This document shows positions 47,334 through 57,262 of a DNA stretch of 64,000 bases, one piece after another. The stretch is taken from assembly GCA_965228065.1 (NCBI GenBank), contig OZ245788.1, positions 992,001-1,056,000 on the forward strand, given 5' to 3'. A program made the translations under genes and the position numbers. Source of the DNA: Sphingobium_A sp965228065. GTDB taxonomy: Bacteria > Pseudomonadota > Alphaproteobacteria > Sphingomonadales > Sphingomonadaceae. Each line of letters starts with the position of its first letter. Position 1 is the first letter of the stretch. The notes beneath the pieces were generated by a model. That model was given only the letters and a program-made list of their open reading frames with translations, did no database searches and was not told the DNA's origin.

Positions 47334-48725
47334 ATGACCGCCACTCGCACCGAAACCGACAGCATCGGCGCCATCGAGGTTCCGGCCGATGCCTATTGGG
47401 GCGCGCAGACCCAGCGATCGATCGAGAATTTCCCGTTCGGCGAGAACGAGCGGATGCCGATCGGCATCGTCCATGCGCTCGCGCTGGTGAAACAGGCAGC
47501 GGCGCGGGTGAACCGGGCGCATGGCCTGCCGGCCGAGATCGCCGATGCAATCGAGGCGGCAGCCGCCGAAGTCGTCGCGGGCAAGCTCGACGATCAGTTC
47601 CCGCTCGTCATCTGGCAGACGGGATCCGGCACCCAGTCCAACATGAACGTCAACGAGGTGATCGCCGGCCGCGCCAACGAGCTGCTGGCCGGCACGCGCG
47701 GCGGCAAATCGCCGGTTCACCCCAACGACCACGTCAATATGGGCCAGTCGTCGAACGACAGCTTTCCGACCGCGCTCCATATCGCCGCGGCGCGCGCCTC
47801 AGCGAGTGCGCTGATGCCCGCGCTCGAACGACTGCGCAGCGCGCTGGATAAAAAGGCGGAGAACTGGGATCATATCGTCAAGATCGGCCGCACCCATTTG
47901 CAGGATGCGACGCCGCTGACGCTCGGCCAGGAATTTTCCGGCTATGCCAACCAGCTCTATCGCTGCCGCAACCGGATCGAGCCCGCCGTGAACCATGGCA
48001 TGTGCCAGCTCGCCCAGGGCGGCACCGCGGTCGGCACCGGGCTCAATGCCCCTGCGGGTTTCGGTGAGGCGATCGCCAGCGAGCTGGCGTCCCTGACCGG
48101 CCTTCCCTTCTTCACCGCGGAAAACAAGTTCGAGGCGCTCGCCTCGAACGACCCGATCGTCCACCTCTCGGGCACGCTCTCGACACTGGCCGTCGCGCTG
48201 ACCAAGATCGCCAACGACATCCGCCTGCTCGGCTCCGGCCCGCGCTCGGGCATCGGCGAACTGATCCTGCCGGCGAACGAGCCGGGCAGCTCGATCATGC
48301 CCGGCAAGGTCAATCCGACCCAGTGCGAGATGCTGACCATGGTGGCGGCGCAGGTGATCGGCAATCATCAGGCGATCACGGTCGGCGGCCTTCAGGGCCA
48401 TCTCGAATTGAACGTGTTCAAGCCGATGATCGGCGCCAATGCGCTGCGGTCGATCCATCTGCTCGCCGTCGGCATGGAAAGCTTCGCCGAACGCACCGTC
48501 GACGGCATGGAAGCCGACGAGACGCGTATCGCCGAACTGGTCGACCGGTCGCTGATGCTGGTGACCGCGCTGGCGCCCGAGATCGGTTACGACAATGCCG
48601 CAAAGATCGCCAAGCACGCACATGAGCATGGACTGACCCTCAAACAGGCCGGCCTTGCGCTCGGACTGGTCGATGAAGCGACGTTCGATCGCGTGGTCAG
48701 GCCGGAGACCATGATCGGACGGTGA
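47334..48725 (+). CDS. fumC: Fumarate hydratase, class II
   Basis: 463 residues from the ATG at 47334, with GGAGG (47324-47328) five bases upstream; an ATG at 47319 lies before that site. The fumarase/aspartase signature GSSIMPGKVNP is at about residues 316-326, and TGSGTQSNMNVNEVIA and HPNDHVNMGQSSND are the other active-site regions. It hydrates fumarate in the TCA cycle without an iron-sulfur cluster. Confidence 0.97.
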   Translation: MTATRTETDSIGAIEVPADAYWGAQTQRSIENFPFGENERMPIGIVHALALVKQAAARVNRAHGLPAEIADAIEAAAAEVVAGKLDDQFPLVIWQTGSGTQSNMNVNEVIAGRANELLAGTRGGKSPVHPNDHVNMGQSSNDSFPTALHIAAARASASALMPALERLRSALDKKAENWDHIVKIGRTHLQDATPLTLGQEFSGYANQLYRCRNRIEPAVNHGMCQLAQGGTAVGTGLNAPAGFGEAIASELASLTGLPFFTAENKFEALASNDPIVHLSGTLSTLAVALTKIANDIRLLGSGPRSGIGELILPANEPGSSIMPGKVNPTQCEMLTMVAAQVIGNHQAITVGGLQGHLELNVFKPMIGANALRSIHLLAVGMESFAERTVDGMEADETRIAELVDRSLMLVTALAPEIGYDNAAKIAKHAHEHGLTLKQAGLALGLVDEATFDRVVRPETMIGR

Positions 48726-48769
48726 CGTCCTCTTCTCCCCTCCCATTTACGGGAGGGGGAAAAGCTCCA

Positions 48770-49783
48770 TCACCGCACCGTCATCAGATGCGCGCCCGAA
48801 TCCATCTGCTCGAACGCACACCGACGCCCCAGAAAACGCTCGATGATATCCGCCGCGGTCAGGGCGTGCCGGCTCGGCTTGACCGTGGTGAAGCTGCCGC
48901 CGCTCGCAAGCGCGAAGGGCAGCAGCAACTGGTCCGCCAGATAGGGACCAGCAAAGGCGTCGCTCGCCAGATAGCCCGCCATACGCGCCGACGCAGTCTT
49001 AACGATCGCTTCGGCGGTGACGCCCAGCTTGCCGAAGCCGCTGACGATCTCCGTCACATGTTCGAACGCGGCCTCCAGCAGCACGATATTGCCCGGTCCC
49101 TGATCGGCAGGAAGCTCGCGAACCGCGAACGCCTCCTCCGGCCAGTCGAGCAGCTTGCGTGCCATCGCAATCTCGCGCTGCGCAATCTCGAACGGCAGCG
49201 CCGCGAACACGGCGGTCGCCGAACGATGCAGCCGCGCGCCACGCGCGATGCAGTCGATCGGCGCCAGCGGCGCCGGCGCGATCTCCACCTCGATTCGCCC
49301 GCCACCGCGCGGATAGAAGCCATGCCGCACCAGCCGCGCCGAGACGCGCGGCCCCATGCGGTTGACGACGGGCAGGAACACCCGCTCGACGAAGTCGAAC
49401 GGCGGCGCCATCATGTTGTGCGTGCCGCCTTCGAGCACAACCCGCGACGGCCCGTCCGCCAGCATCAGCGGCGGCAGGATCGTCTGGAGGACAAGGCCGG
49501 TGCTGCCTGCAGTGCCGACCGAGAAACGATAGTCGCCCGGCGAAACCCGCCCAGGCCGGAAGGTGACCTCCGACGCGCCGACCGCCAGCCCCTCACATTC
49601 GGCATTACCGAGCGTGCAGGCCGCTTCGATCGCGGTGACGTGCTGGCGCATCAGTCCGGGCTTCTCGCGTCCCCCGCGTATATTGACGATGCGGAACGAC
49701 TGGCCAGTGACGAGCGAGAGAGCGCACGCATTGCGCACGATCTGTCCGCCGCCCTCGCCCTCCGATCCATCGATGATAATCAT
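48770..49783 (-). CDS. rtcA: RNA 3'-terminal phosphate cyclase
   Basis: 337 residues. The opening IDGSEGEGGGQIVRNACALSLVTG is the family hallmark, and the nucleophile that is adenylylated should be His306 in KPSRHALTAAD. RtcA turns 3'-phosphate RNA ends into 2',3'-cyclic phosphate, the end that RtcB ligates and that RtcR senses. It follows rtcB after a 110-bp gap occupied by a long hairpin, which may lower its expression relative to rtcB. Confidence 0.96.
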   Translation of the reverse strand: MIIIDGSEGEGGGQIVRNACALSLVTGQSFRIVNIRGGREKPGLMRQHVTAIEAACTLGNAECEGLAVGASEVTFRPGRVSPGDYRFSVGTAGSTGLVLQTILPPLMLADGPSRVVLEGGTHNMMAPPFDFVERVFLPVVNRMGPRVSARLVRHGFYPRGGGRIEVEIAPAPLAPIDCIARGARLHRSATAVFAALPFEIAQREIAMARKLLDWPEEAFAVRELPADQGPGNIVLLEAAFEHVTEIVSGFGKLGVTAEAIVKTASARMAGYLASDAFAGPYLADQLLLPFALASGGSFTTVKPSRHALTAADIIERFLGRRCAFEQMDSGAHLMTVR

Positions 49784-49847
49784 GTCTCTTCTTTCAGTCT
49801 TATTCTTGCTTCAGGCTAAGTCGGTCGAAAATGATGGCATCGAGGTT

Positions 49848-49897
49848 GTGAAGCGGGGACGGCATGCCCCCGGCATGCCGCCTTGATCCCGCTTCAC
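49848..49897 (-). promoter_or_regulatory. Nested hairpin between rtcB and rtcA
   Basis: Outer arms GTGAAGCGGG (49848-49857) and CCCGCTTCAC (49888-49897) pair over ten bases. Inside them, GGCATGCC (49861-49868) and GGCATGCC (49872-49879) pair with each other. The outer arm overlaps the rtcB stop codon. It could attenuate, stabilise or mark a processing site in the rtcBA mRNA. Confidence 0.6.
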
Positions 49898-51120
49898 CCC
49901 TTCACGCACACCACCTGCTTCAGCGTGTGGACGATCTCGACCAGATCCGCCTGCGCGGCCATCACCGCTTCGATCGGCTTGTAGGCCCGCGGCGTCTCGT
50001 CGATCACACCTTCGTCCTTGCGGCATTCCACACCCGCCGTGTCGGCGATGTGCTCGGCGAGCGACACCTCCTTCTTGGCCTGGGTGCGGGACATCACCCG
50101 CCCCGCGCCATGGCTGCAGCTGTCGAACGATTCGGCATTGCCCAGCCCGCGCACGATGAACGATTTCGCGCCCATCGACCCCGGGATGATGCCCATCACG
50201 CCTTTCGCCGCACGAACCGCACCTTTTCGCGTGACCAGCACATTCTCACCAAAATGGTTCTCGCGCTGAACATAGTTGTGGTGACAGTTCACCGCTTCCA
50301 GTTCGGCATCGAACGGCTTGGCGATCTGCTTGCGGAGCGCGCGGACGACGTTGGTCATCATCATCCGCCGGTTGAGCGCCGCAAAATCCTGTCCCCAGCC
50401 GACCGCCTCGACATAATCGTCGAAATGATCGGTCCCTTCCGGGAAATAGGCGAGATCCTGATCGGGCAGGTTGATGTGCCATTTCCGCATATCCTGCTTC
50501 GCCAGCTCGATGAAGAAGCTGCCGATCGCATTGCCCACGCCGCGCGATCCCGAATGCAGCATCACCCAGACCCGCTGTTCCTCGTCGAGGCACAGCTCGA
50601 TGAAGTGATTGCCCGTCCCCAGCGTGCCGAGATGCACGAGGTTGTTGGTGTTCTTCAGCCGCGGATGCTTTTCGGCGATCCGGTCGAAGCGCGCCACCAG
50701 CGTTGCCCAGGCCTCGACGATCGCCGGCGGGGGATCCCCCCACGAGCCGGTATCGCGCTTGCCGCGCCCGACCGAACGGCCATGCGGCACTGCCTGCTCG
50801 ATCGCCGAACGGATGGCTTCCAGATTGTCCGGAAGATCGCTCGCGAGCAGCGAGGTCCGCGCCGCCATCATGCCGCAGCCGATATCGACACCCACTGCCG
50901 CGGGAATCACCGCGCCCTTGGTCGGGATCACCGAGCCGACGGTCGCGCCGATCCCGACATGCACGTCGGGCATTGCCGCGACATGCTTGAACACGAACGG
51001 CATCTGCGCCGCGCGCGACAGCTGGTCGCGCGCCTTCTGGTCGACGGGCACGCCGCGCGTCCACATCTTGATGGGCACGCCGTCCTCGACATGCTGGTAA
51101 TCGTACATCGTCTCGGTCAT
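49894..51120 (-). CDS. rtcB: RNA-splicing ligase RtcB
   Basis: 408 residues, ATG at 51118-51120 behind the strong site AGGAGG. Metal ligands are seen in AAVGVDIGCGM and LGTLGTGNHFIEL, and the guanylylated His337 is in CSHGAGRVMSR. RtcB joins 2',3'-cyclic phosphate or 3'-phosphate to 5'-hydroxyl RNA ends, repairing cleaved tRNAs. It starts 54 bases after a tRNA-like gene that would share the same transcript. Confidence 0.97.
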   Translation of the reverse strand: MTETMYDYQHVEDGVPIKMWTRGVPVDQKARDQLSRAAQMPFVFKHVAAMPDVHVGIGATVGSVIPTKGAVIPAAVGVDIGCGMMAARTSLLASDLPDNLEAIRSAIEQAVPHGRSVGRGKRDTGSWGDPPPAIVEAWATLVARFDRIAEKHPRLKNTNNLVHLGTLGTGNHFIELCLDEEQRVWVMLHSGSRGVGNAIGSFFIELAKQDMRKWHINLPDQDLAYFPEGTDHFDDYVEAVGWGQDFAALNRRMMMTNVVRALRKQIAKPFDAELEAVNCHHNYVQRENHFGENVLVTRKGAVRAAKGVMGIIPGSMGAKSFIVRGLGNAESFDSCSHGAGRVMSRTQAKKEVSLAEHIADTAGVECRKDEGVIDETPRAYKPIEAVMAAQADLVEIVHTLKQVVCVKG

Positions 51121-51174
51121 CGCGACCTCCTATTCAAAACCCGGCGTCCGGCGGACAGCCCCGGGCGACAAAAC

Positions 51175-51252
51175 TGGTCAGGGCGGCCGGACACGAACCA
51201 GCGGCCTCCGGCTCCCAAGGCCGGCGCTCCGACACGCCTGAGCTACACCCTG
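51175..51252 (-). tRNA. Proline tRNA-like RNA (anticodon TGG) in the rtcBA leader
   Basis: Read on the minus strand, the 78 bases fold into a full cloverleaf. Acceptor stem CAGGGTG/CGCCCTG then A-CCA; D stem GCTC/GAGC; anticodon stem CCGGC/GCCGG with loop CTTGGGA (anticodon TGG, G37 as in proline tRNAs); a five-base variable loop; T stem GCTGG/CCGGC with loop TTCGTGT. C1-G72 and A73 are also proline-like. Against a normal decoding tRNA, position 58 is T not A, and the D-loop AGGCGTGTCG lacks the usual GG and A21, so elbow contacts look weakened. It lies between the sigma-54 promoter and rtcB. Either a degenerate tRNA gene or a dedicated tRNA mimic. Confidence 0.75.
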
Positions 51253-51344
51253 CTGACCGCTTCGGGGCGACCGGCCCATTCCGATCGCCCCTCCTGGCGG
51301 CTCCATCGGAACGACAAGAACGCGCCGTCCGACATCCTCCACTC

Positions 51345-51360
51345 AGCATATCGCGTGCCA
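51345..51360 (-). promoter_or_regulatory. Sigma-54 (-24/-12) promoter for the tRNA-like RNA and rtcBA
   Basis: The minus-strand TGGCACGCGATATGCT has the GG and GC dinucleotides ten bases apart, the strict sigma-54 spacing, and matches TGGCAC-N5-TTGCW except one base. Transcription would begin near 51333, about 80 bases before the tRNA-like gene. RtcR, encoded divergently, is the expected activator. Confidence 0.8.
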
Positions 51361-51399
51361 GTTCGACCTGACGCCGATCAAAATCTCAATACTGAATTG

Positions 51400-51416
51400 A
51401 TAATAAAAGATATTAT
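51400..51416. promoter_or_regulatory. AT-rich inverted repeat upstream of the sigma-54 promoter
   Basis: ATAATA and TATTAT arms flank AAAGA. The surrounding stretch 51376-51420 is AT-rich, in contrast to the rest of the window. Its place between the -24 box and likely RtcR sites would suit an IHF bend, but I found no clear IHF consensus. Confidence 0.35.
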
Positions 51417-51490
51417 TTCCTGACGAACGCATGGCATTCCCGATGGAAACCACCAGGGGGTGATCGATTTCATATCGTACTGTCTCGTAT

Positions 51491-51508
51491 ATTATCCTAT
51501 AGGATAAT
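51491..51508. promoter_or_regulatory. Perfect 18-bp palindrome at the rtcR start
   Basis: ATTATCCTATAGGATAAT is fully self-complementary and ends one base before the rtcR ATG. Its AGGA (51501-51504) is also the only ribosome site for rtcR, five bases before the start. It may be an operator or an mRNA hairpin hiding the ribosome site. Confidence 0.6.
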
Positions 51509-51509
51509 C

Positions 51510-53096
51510 ATGAGACCGCTCGTCGTGATTGGATTCCTCGGCTCGACACTCGATGCGAGCAAGTTCGGCCCGATACGCTGGAACAAGTGGCGGCCGTCGG
51601 TCGGACTTGCCATGCATGAGGATTTGCGCGTCGATCGCTTCGTCATGCTCCACGGGACATCGCATGTCCGGCTCGCCGAATATGTCGCCGAGGATATCGC
51701 ATCGGTGTCGCCCGAGACGACGGTCGACCGGCGTCTGCTGGACTTCGACGACCCATGGGATTTCGAGGAGGTCTATGGAAAACTGCTCGATTTCGCGCGC
51801 GCCGAGCAATTCGATCCGGATAATGAAGACTATCTGATCCACATCACCACCGGCACCCACGTCGCGCAGATCTGCCTGTTCCTGCTGACCGAGGCGCATT
51901 ATCTGCCTGGGCGGCTGCTCCAGACCCAGCCCCAGCGCGGATCGCCATCGGGCGCGCCGGGCAGCTGGAACGTCATCGATCTCGATCTGTCGCGCTATGA
52001 CAGTATCGCGACGCGCTTTGCCGCCGCAAGCGCCGAAAGCACGTCCTTCCTGAAATCGGGCATCGACACGCGCAATGCCGGCTTCAACCGGATCATCGAC
52101 GAGATCGAGCAAGTGACTGTGCGATCCCGCGCGCCGATGCTGCTGATGGGCCCGACTGGCGCGGGCAAGAGCCAGCTCGCGCGCCGCATCTACGAACTCA
52201 AGCGCCTCAAGCATCAGGTGAAGGGCCCGTTCGTCGAGGTGAACTGCGCAACGCTGAAAGGTGATGGCGCGATGTCAGCACTGTTCGGCCATCGCCGTGG
52301 CGCCTTCACCGGAGCGGCGGCAGACCGGCCAGGTCTGCTACGCACCGCCGATACCGGCACCCTGTTCCTCGACGAGATCGGCGAACTCGGCCTCGACGAG
52401 CAGGCGATGATCCTGCGCGCGATCGAGGACAAGCGCTTCCTGCCGGTCGGCGCCGACAAGGAAGTGGGCAGCGATTTTCAGCTGATCGCCGGCACCAACC
52501 GCGATCTGGCGCAGGCCGTCGCCGAGGGGCGTTTCCGTGACGATCTGTTCGCACGGCTCAATCTGTGGACCTTCACGCTGCCCGGCCTCGCCGAACGGCG
52601 CGAGGATATCGCGCCGAATCTCGATTATGAGCTGGATCGCTATGCCGAGCGGGAAGGTACCCGCGTCACTTTCAATCGCGAGGCGCGCGACCGCTACCTT
52701 GCCTTCGCCACCGGCAGCACGGCGCGCTGGCCCGGCAATTTCCGCGATCTGGCTGCCAGCGTCACCCGCATGGCCACCTTCTCCCCCAAGGGACGCATCG
52801 ATGTGGAGTGCGTCGATGCCGAGATCGCAAAGCTGAACCGGCTCTGGGCACCGGACACTCAGGCGGCAGACGCGCTCGACGAGCTGCTGACGCCCGAACA
52901 GCTCGATGCGATCGATCCGTTCGACCGCGTCCAGCTGTCGCATGTGATCGACATCTGCCGCAAAAGCCGCTCGCTGTCCGACGCAGGGCGCGCGCTGTTC
53001 GCCGCATCGCGGTCGCGGCGCACCTCGGCGAACGACGCGGACCGGCTGCGCAAATATCTCGCCCGCTTCGACCTGTCATGGCAGCAGATCGCCTGA
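51510..53096 (+). CDS. rtcR: RtcR, sigma-54-dependent activator of RNA repair genes
   Basis: 528 residues. The N-terminal 180 residues (VVIGFLGSTLDASK, then DYLIHITTGTHVAQICLFLLTEA) form the divergent CARF sensor region of RtcR. The AAA+ domain has Walker A GPTGAGKS (213-220), the sigma-54 contact GAFTGA (264-269) and LFLDEIGELG. A C-terminal helical DNA-binding region follows. Known family members are activated by tRNA fragments with cyclic phosphate ends. It is divergent from the rtcBA transcript across a 389-bp region holding the tRNA-like gene and promoter. Confidence 0.95.
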   Translation: MRPLVVIGFLGSTLDASKFGPIRWNKWRPSVGLAMHEDLRVDRFVMLHGTSHVRLAEYVAEDIASVSPETTVDRRLLDFDDPWDFEEVYGKLLDFARAEQFDPDNEDYLIHITTGTHVAQICLFLLTEAHYLPGRLLQTQPQRGSPSGAPGSWNVIDLDLSRYDSIATRFAAASAESTSFLKSGIDTRNAGFNRIIDEIEQVTVRSRAPMLLMGPTGAGKSQLARRIYELKRLKHQVKGPFVEVNCATLKGDGAMSALFGHRRGAFTGAAADRPGLLRTADTGTLFLDEIGELGLDEQAMILRAIEDKRFLPVGADKEVGSDFQLIAGTNRDLAQAVAEGRFRDDLFARLNLWTFTLPGLAERREDIAPNLDYELDRYAEREGTRVTFNREARDRYLAFATGSTARWPGNFRDLAASVTRMATFSPKGRIDVECVDAEIAKLNRLWAPDTQAADALDELLTPEQLDAIDPFDRVQLSHVIDICRKSRSLSDAGRALFAASRSRRTSANDADRLRKYLARFDLSWQQIA

Positions 53097-53235
53097 AGCT
53101 CGCGATCAACGGCCGATTGGCAAGTGCCTGTTCGTCTCCGTTCCGGCCAATGAATACGAGGCCTGACCCACAAAGCATCGCAAAGCTGCGATTTTAGCGG
53201 GTCCAGCCCCCTTTCCACCCCGGATACCCCCTGCT

Positions 53236-53272
53236 AAAGCCCGCCCGACTCCCGCATTTGCGGGCTTTTCTT
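53236..53272 (+). terminator. Rho-independent terminator downstream of rtcR
   Basis: AAAGCCCGC (53236-53244) and GCGGGCTTT (53260-53268) form a nine-base stem followed by TCTT. It ends the rtcR transcript before acnA. Confidence 0.7.
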
Positions 53273-53337
53273 AAACCGCACGGGCCGCCCGAACGGCGTA
53301 TCCCCGCCCGTGCCGCACAGCGAAGGGGCAAAAGCAT

Positions 53338-56010
<2,673 letters not shown>

Positions 56011-56012
56011 GA

Positions 56013-56372
56013 ATGGGCGGGATCGAAGGATCCTGCCATTGTGGCGCGGTGCGGGTGACGATCCCGCACCCGCCGCCCTACATCAACGACTGCAATTGCT
56101 CGCTGTGCGTCAAACATGGCGTGATCTGGGGCTATTTCCACCCCGATCGAGTTTCGATCGCCGGCGGCCCGCTCCGCGCCTATCGTCGCGCGGACCGGGC
56201 CCAGCCTTCTCTGGAAGTGCATTGGTGCGAGGCCTGCGGCTGCACGACCCATTGGTCGACCTTGCCGCCCAGAAGTCCCGACCGCATGGGCGTCAACATG
56301 CGATTGTTCGAGCCGGATGCGACCGAAGGCGTCGAAATCCGGCCGCTCGATGGCCGCGCCTGGCAATCATAG
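56013..56372 (+). CDS. GFA (CENP-V/glutathione-dependent formaldehyde-activating) family protein
   Basis: 119 residues. The zinc-binding cysteines are in GSCHCGAVRVT, CNCSLCVKHG and HWCEACGCTTHW, the standard GFA pattern. Despite the name, most members do not act on formaldehyde and the substrate is unknown. It starts two bases after acnA and is probably read through with it. Confidence 0.88.
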   Translation: MGGIEGSCHCGAVRVTIPHPPPYINDCNCSLCVKHGVIWGYFHPDRVSIAGGPLRAYRRADRAQPSLEVHWCEACGCTTHWSTLPPRSPDRMGVNMRLFEPDATEGVEIRPLDGRAWQS

Positions 56373-56381
56373 GGCAACGCG

Positions 56382-57008
56382 ATGCGCAAACCGACCAGCG
56401 TCGACGCCCTCAACAACCTTGGCCGCGTCCGCCTCTCGAAGAGCTTCTTCATGCGCGACTTCCTGTTTTCGGAGATCGCGGCGATCCATGGCATCGCGAA
56501 CATACCCGATGACCCCGATCTCGCCATCGCCGCAGGCACGCAGCTATGCGAGCAATTGCTCGAACCGCTGCAGGACGCGTTCGGTCGGATCGCGATCCGC
56601 GGCGCCTATCGCTCGGCAGAGGTCAACGGGCTCGGCAACCGGCTGATGCGCAATGGCGCCAAGGGTTATAGCTGCTCGATGAACGAAGCGAGCGCTGCCG
56701 ATCATATCTGGGATCGGTTCGATGCCCGCGGTTTCATGGGCGCCACGGCCTGCATCGTCGTGCCCGGCTTCATCGAACGCTTCAATCAGCCGGGCGACTG
56801 GACGAAGCTGGCCTGGTGGATCCACGACCATCTCGACTATTCGAACCTGTGCTTCTTCCCGATCAACTGGGCGTTCAACATCCAGTGGCACGAAATGCCG
56901 GTGCGGCGGATCAACAGCTTCGTCCGCCCGCGCGGCTGCCTGACCAAGCCGGGCATGGCGAACCATGACGGCAGTCATGAGGCGGAGTGGGCGGGAATTC
57001 TTCCTTAG
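56382..57008 (+). CDS. Uncharacterised protein, M15 peptidase-like
   Basis: 208 residues. IRGAYRSAEVNGLGNRLMRNGAKGY and the ANHDGSHEAEWAGIL end recall D-Ala-D-Ala carboxypeptidases of the M15 group, in which Arg, His and Asp bind substrate and zinc. There is no signal peptide, and the usual SxHxxGxAxD motif is not obvious (ASAADHIWDRFD is the nearest). Metal binding is therefore doubtful. It lies nine bases after the GFA gene on the same strand, so acnA-GFA-M15-like may be one transcript. Confidence 0.5.
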   Translation: MRKPTSVDALNNLGRVRLSKSFFMRDFLFSEIAAIHGIANIPDDPDLAIAAGTQLCEQLLEPLQDAFGRIAIRGAYRSAEVNGLGNRLMRNGAKGYSCSMNEASAADHIWDRFDARGFMGATACIVVPGFIERFNQPGDWTKLAWWIHDHLDYSNLCFFPINWAFNIQWHEMPVRRINSFVRPRGCLTKPGMANHDGSHEAEWAGILP

Positions 57009-57057
57009 AATCTGCGCACCGGACCAACGTTCGAGATACTGCGTGAGGGACGTGAAC

Positions 57058-57257
57058 TCTCTCCTCCCTGTCGAAGACGGGGAGGGGGACCGCGACGCGA
57101 AGCGGCGTGGTGGAGGGGAAATGCAATGCCGGGTTGCCCAAGATCTAAGAGCGGTCGTCTCGACGAATGCAACGCTGAGCGACACATCGCATTTCCCCTC
57201 CACCACCAGCCTCCGGCTGGCGGTCCCCCTCCCCGCGCTTCGCGCATGGAGGAGAGG
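57058..57257. repeat. 200-bp inverted repeat with CCCCTCCACCAC arms
   Basis: The first arm has CTCCTCCCTG, GGGGAGGGGGACCGC and GTGGTGGAGGGGAAATGC; the second has GCATTTCCCCTCCACCAC, GCGGTCCCCCTCCCC and GGAGGAGA. The two pair over most of their length around a 64-base centre. It fills the gap between the M15-like gene and the M28 peptidase and could end both transcripts. Confidence 0.75.
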
Positions 57258-57262
57258 AAGAC

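Noticed and set aside
51376..51420. Specific IHF-binding site in the rtc control region
   Set aside because: The stretch is AT-rich and well placed, but I could not find a clear WATCAANNNNTTR match on either strand, so it is reported only as an AT-rich inverted repeat.
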